Shown: piece after piece, positions 47,349 through 55,999 of the stretch
How the letters are laid out: each line of letters begins with the position of its first letter
Numbering within the stretch: position 1 is the stretch's first letter
Source of the DNA: Bradyrhizobium lupini
GTDB taxonomy: Bacteria; Pseudomonadota; Alphaproteobacteria; Rhizobiales; Xanthobacteraceae
Assembly: GCF_040939785.1 (NCBI RefSeq)
Contig: NZ_CP162553.1
Coordinates: forward strand, 1,860,001 to 1,924,000
DNA: 64,000 nucleotides
Reading direction: 5' to 3'
Notes under the pieces: generated by a model
What the model saw: the letters and a program-made list of their open reading frames with translations, nothing else
What the model was told of the DNA's origin: nothing
Database searches by the model: none
Position numbers and translations under genes: made by a program

Positions 47349-47555
47349 ATGGAACTAAAAGCCGGCGATATCGTCATGCTGAAATCCGGCGGGCAGCCGC
47401 TCACCGTCGCGGACGTGAAGGGCGACGACGTGATCTGTCTCTGGATGGGCGCGGAGGGCGATCTGTTTCGCGAGACGCTCCCGCTTGCGGTGCTCGAGCA
47501 CCTGGAAGAGCTCGACGACGAAGACGAGGATGAAGACGACGAAGACGAGGAGTAA
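47349..47555 (+). CDS. DUF2158 (YodC-like) small protein
   Basis: This 68-residue protein begins MELKAGDIVMLKSGGQPLTV, the DUF2158 signature, followed by CLWMGAEGDLFRETLPLAVLEHLEEL and a very acidic tail of Asp and Glu. Function is unknown. A weak GCGGC/GCCGC hairpin lies just after the stop. Confidence 0.82.
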   Translation: MELKAGDIVMLKSGGQPLTVADVKGDDVICLWMGAEGDLFRETLPLAVLEHLEELDDEDEDEDDEDEE

Positions 47556-47667
47556 GCGCGGCTGAGGCCGCGTCCTCATTAGGTCGGGGTGCTCGGCTCC
47601 GCCCAACTTGGTGTCCGCTCCTCTGTCCATATCGGCACGAGAGCGGACATCGCTGGATGCTCGAACG

Positions 47668-48777
47668 TCAATCCAACGGAACGTTCAAACTGGTCCCTTT
47701 GGTGATGATGCCGCCACGGTTACCGATCTCGATCGAGCCATAGCGCTGCTTGAAGCAATCGGGCAACGGCCGGTCGCCTTCCATGCTGAGCCAAAGGCGC
47801 AATAAATGACGCTTCTGGCCTGCATCGGGCCAATCGCGGAATCCGGTCCGGTCATGCAGCAAGGCATGATTGTAAACGAACTGCATGTCGCCCGGCTGAA
47901 GCCGCATGCCGAAATGCAGCGCGGGATCATTTGCGAGCGCGTCAAAAAGATCGAGCGCCTCGACGTGAGCCGGCGTCAGTCTCGGCGCATCGGGAAAGCG
48001 CTGCGCACTATCGATATATTGGCGCTGATAAAACCCGGTCAGGAACCCCGCATGCCAATTCAGCACCGGGATTTCAAGATATGGCTTTTCGTTCTCCGGC
48101 ACCTCGCCTCGTCGGTCCGTCGCGATCGGATCAAACAAGAGAGCGGCAAGGTCGGGACGTCTGTCAAACATCTCGTTGTAGATTGTCGTCGTACTGACAA
48201 GGAGAGAATCCCCTCCCTCCATCGCCTCGCGAATGCATAACAATCCAACCACGTCGGACGAATCCGTGTGGAATGTTTGCCGTTCCGAGGTTTGATAAAT
48301 TCGGGTGTTCGGATCCTTCGCATCAGCGCCTGTGTCACGGACGTGACCGAGAATGTGGCCCGCTGCATTCTGAGACCGCGCCGATCCAAGATGGGCGCCC
48401 ACTCCGCAAAAGATCGTAGCGGCAAACTCCTGACTGTATTTTGCCACTGGGAGGCCGCGGATCACTTCGAAGCCCAAGCCGACCAAAAGCCTTTTCTTGA
48501 GCTCTTCCAGATGCGCGCCGAAGTACGGAAGCGGAAAGCTTTCCTTCGTGATCTCGGCGATTTTTTTGTTGCTGCCAAGATATGTTTCAGCCGCGCCCTC
48601 GAGTTCGGCGATCTCGCCGGCAGCAAGTGATATCAACCATCGATCGGGATTGGCTTTCATCTCAGCGCCCTCCCAGGCGGACGGGATATCGACCTTCCCT
48701 GAAGGGCGATGGATCCCGCTGGGCACTGAGACCACATTCATGGTGTTGGTTCCTGAGGGAGATTGAACGTCAGACAT
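47668..48777 (-). CDS. TauD/TfdA-family Fe(II)/2-oxoglutarate dioxygenase
   Basis: This 369-residue enzyme has the HxD iron ligands in RQTFHTDSSDVVGLL, the distal His in FVYNHALLHDRTGF, and the 2-oxoglutarate Arg in HLLRLWLSMEG. The overall layout is that of the taurine/2,4-D dioxygenase superfamily, though the gene lacks any adjacent sulfonate transporter. A substrate cannot be assigned. The ATG at 48777 gives the best start; upstream codons are unlike a coding start. Confidence 0.85.
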   Translation of the reverse strand: MSDVQSPSGTNTMNVVSVPSGIHRPSGKVDIPSAWEGAEMKANPDRWLISLAAGEIAELEGAAETYLGSNKKIAEITKESFPLPYFGAHLEELKKRLLVGLGFEVIRGLPVAKYSQEFAATIFCGVGAHLGSARSQNAAGHILGHVRDTGADAKDPNTRIYQTSERQTFHTDSSDVVGLLCIREAMEGGDSLLVSTTTIYNEMFDRRPDLAALLFDPIATDRRGEVPENEKPYLEIPVLNWHAGFLTGFYQRQYIDSAQRFPDAPRLTPAHVEALDLFDALANDPALHFGMRLQPGDMQFVYNHALLHDRTGFRDWPDAGQKRHLLRLWLSMEGDRPLPDCFKQRYGSIEIGNRGGIITKGTSLNVPLD

Positions 48778-49132
48778 CGGCGCGGACGATCGACGATATT
48801 GTGCCGACCGCTTGTTTGCAACTTGGCTGAGGCGCAGCCCTGAGCCGAGTGCATCGCCGCCGACAACGGGTGCGCTCGCTTGACGAGATCCGTTCCGGGC
48901 AGTTGGCGATCCGCTTCCGCCAAGGGGATCGGTTAACAAACATGGCCTCTCGTGCGATCGATCAAAGCCCGGGAAAAAATGGCATCAGCCGGAACGTTCG
49001 CGAAGCTGGCTGAGTTAAAAGCCATACGCGTCGCGCTGTGGTCATAGCCGCACCGCGCGCCCGATAAAGGCCCTGCACGAAGCGAAACCTACTCTGCGGC
49101 GTGCTTCGCAGCACGGCCGCGCGAGGATCGCG
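48778..49132. other. Intergenic region between divergent genes
   Basis: These 355 bases separate the TauD-like gene from the small coiled-coil gene. I see no gene, repeat or strong palindrome. Promoters for both divergent genes must lie here. Confidence 0.4.
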
Positions 49133-49348
49133 ATGTACACGACGGCGATATACGATGAGCTGAGGCAGATCGAGCGCGACGTCGTCGAAGGAGAACGCCG
49201 GCTCGCCGAGCAGGAGGCGCTGATCATCGAAATGAAGCGCCAGAACGAGGACACAACCAAAGCTGAAGGCGAACTTGAACGGATGCGCATGGAGCAGCGA
49301 GGTCGCGATCAGGATCGGCAACGTCTGCTCTCACGGCTGCAACCCTGA
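49133..49348 (+). CDS. Small coiled-coil protein, unknown
   Basis: This 71-residue protein is very rich in Glu, Arg and Gln with heptad spacing (DELRQIERDVVEGERRLAEQEALIIEMKRQNE), so a coiled coil is expected. No domain is recognised. The ATG at 49133 is plausible but no strong Shine-Dalgarno is visible. It is convergent with the giant fusion gene. Confidence 0.5.
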   Translation: MYTTAIYDELRQIERDVVEGERRLAEQEALIIEMKRQNEDTTKAEGELERMRMEQRGRDQDRQRLLSRLQP

Positions 49349-49447
49349 ACAACTGCTCCCCATCAGGCTGATCCGCCAAAGGCGTCGCGTTCCTGAGCCG
49401 TGGCTACGGTGACAGTTGCCATTTTCGGTCAATGACGATGCAGCGGT

Positions 49448-52400
49448 TCAGATCAGCAAATCATGATGCGCAGGTAGAATCGCTTGGTGCGGGCTGTTGG
49501 TGCCGTGATCGTCCGCGTGTCCGTTCAGTGCATGAGGGACGAGCTTGACGTTGAACCCGAGGCCTTCTTCCTGACCGGGCGGAACGTGCGCATCCAGCGG
49601 ATGATTGAACTCTTTCAGTCCGACTATCTCGACGAAAGCAGAAGGAGCTACGCCGCTATCGAACCGGAATACCGGTCCCTGGTCTGCGCCGCCGGTTTCG
49701 AACGCAGCCTTGGCCGCGTGTGCGTCGTCTGCGATTGCTGCAGATTGCGCAGCGTGCTGCGAGTTACCGTGGTCCACGGTGGCTGGTTCTGCTGTCTTCA
49801 CGGTCCCCGCAGCCTGCGAAGCCGAAGAGGGATGCTCGGCGCCATCGCCGGCGCCGTTGCCCGGTTTGCCTCCGTGTTCCGTCGATTCCGTGCTTGCCGC
49901 CTTTGCAGATCCTGGCTCCGAAGCGCGTTGCGAGTTGCCGTGGCCCGCGCTGGCGGGCGTTGCGGCGGCCGGATCGATCGCTGCTCCGTCCAGCGGGCTT
50001 GCAGCGGCTGAGTGCCCGGATTTTCCGTGTTCCGCGCCGTCTGGTTCTGCCGTTGTCGCTGGTGTTTGCGCGCCTTCGGAAGCCGAAGCGTGATGCTCGC
50101 CACCACGGTCGGCGGCGTTGCCCGCTTTGGAGCCAGCTCCAGTCGATTTGCTGGCTGCCGCCTTCGAAGATTCTGGTTCTGAAGCGTGCTGCGCATTGCC
50201 GTGACCCGTGCTGGCGGCCGTTGCGGCGCCCGGATCGATCTCGGTTGCGTCTGGTGCGTTTGCAGCGGTTGAGTGCCCGGATTTGCCGTGTTCCGCGCCG
50301 TCTGGTTCTGCCTTCTGCGCTGCCCCTCCCTGAGCCTCCGGGTCCTTAGTGTGATGCTCGGCGCCATTGCCGACGCCGTTGCCGGGTTTGCCCCCATCTT
50401 CCGTCGACCCCGTGCTTGCCGCCTTTGCAGATCCTGGCTCCGATGCGTGCTGCGGGTTGCCGTGGCCTGCACCGGCGGCTATCGCGGCGCCCGGATCGAT
50501 CTCGCCTGCGTCTGGTGCGTTTGGGGCGGCGGAGTGCCCGGATTTGCCGTGTTCGGCGCCGCCTGGGTCGGCCTTCTTCGCTGGCCCTCCCGGAGCTTCC
50601 GAAGCCGAAGCGTGATGCTCGGCGCCATTGCCGACGCCGTGGCCCGCTTTGGAGCCAGCTTCAGTCGATTCGTCGGCTGCCGCCTTTGCAGACCCCGGCT
50701 CCGAAGCGTGCTTCGAGTTGCCGTGACCCGCGTCGGCGGCCGTTGCGACGTCCGGATCGGTCTCGGCTGCGTCCGGTGCTTTTGCAGCATTTGAGTGCCC
50801 GGCTTTGCCGTGTTCCGCGCCGTCTGGTTCTGCGTTCTTCGCTGACCCTCCTGGAGCGTCCGAGGCCTTATCGTGATGCTCGGCGTCATGGCCGACGCCG
50901 TTGCCCGGTTTGGAGCCAGCTTCAGTCGATGGGTCCGAAGCGTGCTGCGAGTTGCCGTGCCCCGCGCTGTCGGCGGTTACGACGCTGGGTTGGCCGATCT
51001 CGTTGGGCCCCGTCGACGAAACGCCGTTGCCCGCATTGATCGGACCATTGTTCGATGCGACATTTGCCGCTGCCGGGGCCGTCGCGCTATGAGCAAGCTC
51101 GATGGATGATGCGTGAGCCGACGCGGCAGACGCACCATCGCTCTCTTCCGTTGCATCCGCCGACGCGTCGCTGGAGCTTCTGAGCCTCGTCGACGTCCCC
51201 AAGCCGGTCCGGGCCTGCCCGAAATGGAAACCCGAGCCGTTGTTGGCCAGAAGGGCCCAGGCTCCAGCCGTCCCGAGCGTGCTCTCGCTCCCCTCGATAC
51301 TGGTTTGGACATGATCCTTCGTCAGAGCGGCCTCATCGGTTGCGATCGCCGGTATCAGCGCGGCTTCGAGCTGCTCCAAGGTGGTCGCAACAGCCGCGCC
51401 ATCTGGCTCGGAGCCGACATCCGCCTCCGCAACGGCCACGATCCCCTCGAGATGGATTTCCAGCAGGCCGCGATCGCCGATATCAAGGATATGATCGGTC
51501 GCATTCACATAGACGATCGTCTCGTTGCTTGCGGAGTCGTAGACCCAGGCGAGTGTATGTGGCGGTATAGACTTGGTTGCCGCCGTCATGTGCAGCCAGG
51601 CAAGCGCTCCGAAAGCCGCAAGATTGATCCTGCCCGGCCCAGATGCGAAATCGAACACGGCGTCGGAAGAGGTCGACTTGAACTGGTTAGACTCGGAGTC
51701 AATCGGGGAGCGATAAACAATTTTTTCAACGTCGCCGCCCCCGCCGACACCGGCATCGTGACCAGGGTCCGCGCCAACAAATTTATGGAGATTGTCACCC
51801 GCATCGCCCGGGCCCTTTTCGCCCAGAGCGCCTTCAGCGAGGTTGCCGTTTCCAGTGGTCACAGCGGCGAAAGACAGGCGGACATCGTGCGAAAGGAAAC
51901 CCGGGGCTGAATTGTCGGCATGATTGGCGGCAGCATGGGTGATCGCGGCCAGTTTTGTGGTCGCACTCTCTTCAGTGACGGCCAGGATGCTGTCGATCGA
52001 CGCTTGACGAAGGTCATGCGCGTGGGCGGCGAGATGGGGATCCTCCAGTGCGTAGATCAACGCACCGGTGAGAATAGCAAAGTTGCCATACCCTCCATGC
52101 ATCGACATCGCATTGGAAAGAAGCCGCGGGAATTGATGTTCCGGGGCCGGGTCAACTCCGACCTGTATGTCGTTTGCTCCTCGCAGTAAGGGCACGGGAA
52201 GATCGGGCGCGCCCGATCCAGCAGGAGCGTGGTGCGTCCACGCTTTCGCGCCCCCGGATTGCTCGGCCGCGCGTAGCGCTTCCATTGCCGCCGCCGGGTT
52301 GGTGATTTGGGCGGCCTTGGCGAACAAGTCTCTGGGCCTGCGTGGGCGGCTCGCCGGATTCCCAGACGACGAGGTGCCGGAGAATCCCTTTTTCCAGGGC

Positions 52401-53194
52401 TCGTACCCCGCGTGCTCGTCCACGTGGCCGACGCCGTTCTCATCCGGGAAGATGTCGTTCGCTTCCGACGCCTTGAGTTCGTCCGCAATTGCGAGCGCCA
52501 GAAATGCCAGGGAGAGCGCGGCCAGGCCGGAGGGCCGTTGCAGCAATGCGATGGTCGCGAGCACAGTTCTGTTGGTGATCTCGAGCTTCTGGAAAATATT
52601 GTACAGGTGGACCTTGACCGTCCCGTCGGAAACGTTGAGCTGACGCGCGATCTCCTTGTTCGACATTCCTTCCGCCACGAGTCGTGCGATTTGACGTTCC
52701 CGTTGCGTCAACAGCTCCAGCATCCTTTCGACTTTGCTATCGCCGTCCGCCTCCTTGCCGGGTGCGGAGAGATCGGACTTGTCCAGTGCCACGCCGCTCT
52801 TCGTCATCAGCCGCAGCGATCGCAGCATCGTGGCGGGAGAGGCATACTTCGAAATTGCGCTGCAGGCGCCGGCTGTGATGGCTGAAGTCAGATCGTGGTC
52901 GGTATCGGACTCGGTGAAGAACACCAGGCGCGTGGAGAGCTTCTCCGCCTTCACAATCGCGAGGATCTCGGAGACCGTCAGATCCGGCACCTTGTCGGCA
53001 AGAAGCGCGACGTCAGGTGTCAGCTTCCGAATTGCTTCGAGGCAGCTTGTCCGATCGCTGGACGATGCGACAACGTCGAAGTCCGGCTGCGTCCCGAGGA
53101 CCGACCTCAGTCCCTGCAGAACGATCGGCTGTGGATCGACGATCACGAGCCGGATGGGCTTGAGTATCCCCTGCCTGGCGGACGTGTCCAACAT
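49448..53194 (-). CDS. Giant LuxR-type regulator fused to secretion-type and repeat domains
   Basis: This protein has 1248 residues. Residues 14-130 are a receiver-like domain (LVIVDPQPIVLQGL...), but the phosphoacceptor position in DVALLADKVP is Ala66, so classical phosphorylation is unlikely. Residues 157-220 are a LuxR helix-turn-helix (LTQRERQIARLVAEGMSNKEIARQ). Residues 223-239 (GLAALSLAFLALAIADE) could cross the membrane. Residues 510-590 (VFDFASGPGRINLAAFG, LAWVYDSASNETIVYV) resemble the C-terminal part of serralysin-type secreted proteins. From residue 744 to about 1140 come five Ala/Gly/His/Glu-rich repeats. No frame break is visible. A membrane-tethered regulator with an outward sensor is my inference; the function is unknown. 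Confidence 0.8.
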   Translation of the reverse strand: MLDTSARQGILKPIRLVIVDPQPIVLQGLRSVLGTQPDFDVVASSSDRTSCLEAIRKLTPDVALLADKVPDLTVSEILAIVKAEKLSTRLVFFTESDTDHDLTSAITAGACSAISKYASPATMLRSLRLMTKSGVALDKSDLSAPGKEADGDSKVERMLELLTQRERQIARLVAEGMSNKEIARQLNVSDGTVKVHLYNIFQKLEITNRTVLATIALLQRPSGLAALSLAFLALAIADELKASEANDIFPDENGVGHVDEHAGYEPWKKGFSGTSSSGNPASRPRRPRDLFAKAAQITNPAAAMEALRAAEQSGGAKAWTHHAPAGSGAPDLPVPLLRGANDIQVGVDPAPEHQFPRLLSNAMSMHGGYGNFAILTGALIYALEDPHLAAHAHDLRQASIDSILAVTEESATTKLAAITHAAANHADNSAPGFLSHDVRLSFAAVTTGNGNLAEGALGEKGPGDAGDNLHKFVGADPGHDAGVGGGGDVEKIVYRSPIDSESNQFKSTSSDAVFDFASGPGRINLAAFGALAWLHMTAATKSIPPHTLAWVYDSASNETIVYVNATDHILDIGDRGLLEIHLEGIVAVAEADVGSEPDGAAVATTLEQLEAALIPAIATDEAALTKDHVQTSIEGSESTLGTAGAWALLANNGSGFHFGQARTGLGTSTRLRSSSDASADATEESDGASAASAHASSIELAHSATAPAAANVASNNGPINAGNGVSSTGPNEIGQPSVVTADSAGHGNSQHASDPSTEAGSKPGNGVGHDAEHHDKASDAPGGSAKNAEPDGAEHGKAGHSNAAKAPDAAETDPDVATAADAGHGNSKHASEPGSAKAAADESTEAGSKAGHGVGNGAEHHASASEAPGGPAKKADPGGAEHGKSGHSAAPNAPDAGEIDPGAAIAAGAGHGNPQHASEPGSAKAASTGSTEDGGKPGNGVGNGAEHHTKDPEAQGGAAQKAEPDGAEHGKSGHSTAANAPDATEIDPGAATAASTGHGNAQHASEPESSKAAASKSTGAGSKAGNAADRGGEHHASASEGAQTPATTAEPDGAEHGKSGHSAAASPLDGAAIDPAAATPASAGHGNSQRASEPGSAKAASTESTEHGGKPGNGAGDGAEHPSSASQAAGTVKTAEPATVDHGNSQHAAQSAAIADDAHAAKAAFETGGADQGPVFRFDSGVAPSAFVEIVGLKEFNHPLDAHVPPGQEEGLGFNVKLVPHALNGHADDHGTNSPHQAILPAHHDLLI
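49778..50965 (-). repeat. 261-bp in-frame tandem repeats inside the giant regulator
   Basis: Five units begin at minus-strand positions 50965, 50731, 50470, 50209 and 49948. Units 2-4 are exactly 261 bp (87 codons), unit 1 is 234 bp and unit 5 is 171 bp before a partial sixth at 49777. Each opens with GHGN-x-QHASEP or a close variant and includes EHH, EPDGAEHGKSGHS-like and DPGAA blocks, giving about six His per unit. Confidence 0.92.
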
Positions 53195-53310
53195 CGACTT
53201 TGGCCCTCGGCCCGGTCCCCTATGTCGTTCGCCATATGGCCGTGCCCGGGTGGGATATTAAAATCAAAAAAGGCCTGGCGGTTCCAGAGCCTGACCCAGA
53301 TTTGGACGCG

Positions 53311-53655
53311 ATGCGAGTGAAAAATATGTCCTTTGACCCGATGGCCGTTGCGGTCGACTGGCTTGATGCCTATCGCGCGGGCGATATCGAAGCGATTTTG
53401 GAACTTCATGCCGAGGACGCCGTGGTCCACTGCGGCTGCGCCGGCGGCCAAACCATCACCGGCCGCGAAGCACTTCGTGCCTATTGGGTCGATCACCTCC
53501 GGAAATATCCGGCAGGCACGTTGGATGATCTCAATCCCTGGCGCAACGACGGCACCATTATCTCGTACCTCACCAGTGCTGGCGTCATGAGTGCACTTTT
53601 GGCATTTGACGCCGCCGGCAGGATCAAGGAACTGGACTGCAGTCCCTCACACTAG
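53311..53655 (+). CDS. SnoaL-like / NTF2-fold protein
   Basis: This protein of about 114 residues has VDWLDAYRAGDIEAILELHAEDAVVHCGCAGGQTITGREALRAYWVDHL, the SnoaL-like fold start. Start may be the ATG at 53311 or 53326. It is divergent from the giant regulator gene, with a 116-bp AT-richer gap that probably holds both promoters. The substrate is unknown. Confidence 0.8.
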   Translation: MRVKNMSFDPMAVAVDWLDAYRAGDIEAILELHAEDAVVHCGCAGGQTITGREALRAYWVDHLRKYPAGTLDDLNPWRNDGTIISYLTSAGVMSALLAFDAAGRIKELDCSPSH

Positions 53656-53705
53656 ACCCGCGGCGTGAACCAAACTGGCAGCGGGACAGCGCCACATCCG
53701 ATTGA

Positions 53706-54473
53706 TTAGATGAGCTGCCTCGCCCCAGCCGAGATCATCACTACGCCGCCGGTGATCACCGCGACGTCGAGGATCGCGGTGTGGATGTGCACCGGCATCC
53801 GCTCGACGAAGGCTTTTGCCAGGAACGCGCCGGGGATTGCGATTGCTCCGATCAGCAGCGCAAAGGCGAGCACCTGTGCGGTCACGGCGCCGGCGAGGCC
53901 GAACACCGAGATCTTGATGAGGCCGGTGCCGAGCGAGATCATGGCATCGGTCGCGATCACGGCCGCGCCTTCCAGGCCCGCGGCCATCAGCAGCGACAGC
54001 AGGATCACGCCGGAGCCGGAGGTGCCGCCGACCAGCACGCCATAGCCGACCGAGCCGGCCGCAAGCCCAGTGTCGCCGATCTTGACCTGGCGGCGGCGGA
54101 GCACACGGCGCAGCGGCACGCTCAGGATCAGCATGGAGCCGATCACCAGCGCCGCGCCCGCATTGGTCAGCCGTGTGTAGCCGTAGGCACCAAGCGCTGT
54201 CGTCAGTGCCGCACAGGCCAGCACGATCAGCGCGCGGCGGCGATCGGCATAGCGGAGATAGGCGAGCGCGCGGCTGGAATTGGTGAAGATCGCGGAGATC
54301 GCGATGATCGGCACCACCGGTTCGGCGCCGACGAGAGGCACCAGCACCAGCGGCATCAAGGCGCCGGTGCCGTAGCCGGCGAGACCACCGATAATCGAAG
54401 CAAACAACGCCATCAACGCGACCAGCAGGAGCTGAAAGATCGAGATGTCGGCGAAGCCTGAGACGATGGTCAC
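53706..54473 (-). CDS. TauE/SafE family membrane transporter
   Basis: This 255-residue protein has about eight membrane helices. Family features include LFASIIGGLAGYGTGALMPLVL at the start of the first repeat and SVGYGVLVGGTSGSGVILLSLLMAAGL at the start of the second. These proteins export sulfite, sulfoacetate or related anions; the substrate here is open. Its start overlaps the CCA-adding enzyme's stop by 4 bp. Confidence 0.9.
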   Translation of the reverse strand: MTIVSGFADISIFQLLLVALMALFASIIGGLAGYGTGALMPLVLVPLVGAEPVVPIIAISAIFTNSSRALAYLRYADRRRALIVLACAALTTALGAYGYTRLTNAGAALVIGSMLILSVPLRRVLRRRQVKIGDTGLAAGSVGYGVLVGGTSGSGVILLSLLMAAGLEGAAVIATDAMISLGTGLIKISVFGLAGAVTAQVLAFALLIGAIAIPGAFLAKAFVERMPVHIHTAILDVAVITGGVVMISAGARQLI

Positions 54474-55726
54474 GTTCTCTCATCGCGGCTGACGCGTGCC
54501 GCAGCTTGATCGGCGATGGAAGCGAGTGCGGCTTCCTCTAGGGGAAAATCCGCCGCAAGCCAAGCGTCCTCCGCGAGCGTCAACACATGTCCGAGCGAGG
54601 GTCCTTCCGCCATGCCGCGCGCGATGAAGTCGGCGGCGCGAAGCGGAAATTTCGGCGCAGTCCAGCGCTGCGGCAGCTCGGCGAGCGCACGCCATCGCGA
54701 CGAGCCGACGTCACCGCCGGCTCTCGCCCAGCCCAGCAACACGCGATCGTGATAGCGATCCGCACCGAGCCGGTAGAGCAGCCGCCGCGCATCGGCTTCG
54801 TCCTTGGTGGCCAAGCGCCACCAGCGGTGCCCCATCGAATCCAGCGCCTTGGTTTCCGCATTGGAGAGCCTCAGGCGCGTGGCGACGCGCTTGGCGTCTT
54901 CAGTCACCGCGATCGCCAGCGCGGCGAGGCGCCGCGTGCTGCTTGCGGTGAGGCCGAGCTCGCGCTCGATCACGATCATCGCCGCGAGCGGTCCGGTGTA
55001 GACCACGCCGCCGGTCAGCGCCTGCAGCAATCCGCCATCGGCCATCGCAAGCGCGGCGGCGGACGCGCCGGGAGCGACCAGAAGCTTCAGCGTCTCCATG
55101 CGCAGCCGCTCGGCCGAGAGGCTCGCGAGGCCGGCGCGTCCCCGGATGCAGGCGAGATAGCCGTCGCGGTCGGGATCGCCGGCGCCGAAGGCGGCGTGGA
55201 TGCGGAAGAAGCGCAGGATGCGCAGGAAATCCTCGGCGATGCGCTGGTCGGGATCACCGATGAAGCGCACGCGCCGCGCGGCCGCATCCGCGATGCCTCC
55301 GACGTAATCGTGGACGACGCCGTCGGCATCGACCGAGAGCCCGTTCATCGTGAAGTCGCGGCGCTCGGCGTCCTTCACCCAGTCGCGGCCGAACGCGACC
55401 TTGGCCTTGCGGCCGAAGGTCTCGGTATCCTCGCGCAACGTCGTGACTTCGTAAGGTTGCCCGTCGATGACGAGGGTGACGGTGCCGTGGTCGATGCCGG
55501 TCGGCACAGCCTTGATGCCGGCAGCTTTGGCGCGCCGCATCACCTCGTGCGGGAGCGCCGTGGTCGCGATGTCGATGTCGCCGGGGACGAGGCCGAGCAG
55601 CGCGTTGCGCACGGCGCCGCCGACAACCCGCGCCTCCTCGCCATCCGCATTGAGCAATTGCAGGACGCGCGCGGTGCCACCCGAAATCAGCCAGGGCGCA
55701 TCGGCGAGCATGGGCACCGCGCTCAT
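54470..55726 (-). CDS. cca: CCA tRNA nucleotidyltransferase
   Basis: This class II nucleotidyltransferase (418 residues) adds CCA to tRNA 3' ends. It carries RVVGGAVRNALLGLVPGDIDIATTALP with the catalytic Asp pair, RRDFTMNGLSVDADGVVHDYVGGIADAAARRVRFIGDP and ERIAEDFLRILRFFRIHA-like text (actual: QRIAEDFLRILRFFRIHAAFG). It is in the middle of an operon with a 9-bp gap to DUF6111. A poly(A) polymerase reading is the alternative, but length and context favour CCA addition. Confidence 0.93.
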   Translation of the reverse strand: MSAVPMLADAPWLISGGTARVLQLLNADGEEARVVGGAVRNALLGLVPGDIDIATTALPHEVMRRAKAAGIKAVPTGIDHGTVTLVIDGQPYEVTTLREDTETFGRKAKVAFGRDWVKDAERRDFTMNGLSVDADGVVHDYVGGIADAAARRVRFIGDPDQRIAEDFLRILRFFRIHAAFGAGDPDRDGYLACIRGRAGLASLSAERLRMETLKLLVAPGASAAALAMADGGLLQALTGGVVYTGPLAAMIVIERELGLTASSTRRLAALAIAVTEDAKRVATRLRLSNAETKALDSMGHRWWRLATKDEADARRLLYRLGADRYHDRVLLGWARAGGDVGSSRWRALAELPQRWTAPKFPLRAADFIARGMAEGPSLGHVLTLAEDAWLAADFPLEEAALASIADQAAARVSRDERT

Positions 55727-55735
55727 CGGCCGGCC

Positions 55736-55999
55736 CTATCTTTCCACGCCCGGCACGAGCTTGCCGTTCTCGACATGGGCGGGGACATAGGTCGAATCCG
55801 GTGCGGCGCCGGAGAAATGCGCAAAGCCGATCAGCCCGGCGATCACCAGCACGAGCGCCGCCAGCATGAGACGCGCGACGATGGTGATCGGCCAGGACGA
55901 TTGCACGAACAGGCCGGAACGCGTGGCGGCCAGGAACAGCGCATAGACGGCAAAGGGAACGAGGAAGATTCCGATCTCGGTCAGGATCGGCCGAATCAT
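55736..55999 (-). CDS. DUF6111 membrane protein
   Basis: This 87-residue protein has two helices (TEIGIFLVPFAVYALFLAAT and WPITIVARLMLAALVLVIAGLIGFAHF) and the tail STYVPAHVENGKLVPGVER. It matches the small rhizobial DUF6111 family. Its start overlaps the NUDIX stop by 4 bp. Function unknown. Confidence 0.8.
   Translation of the reverse strand: MIRPILTEIGIFLVPFAVYALFLAATRSGLFVQSSWPITIVARLMLAALVLVIAGLIGFAHFSGAAPDSTYVPAHVENGKLVPGVER

Noticed and set aside
49778..50965. Possible CRISPR array because of regular spacing
   Set aside because: The period is 261 bp, units are in one open coding frame and no short direct repeat separated by unique spacers exists.
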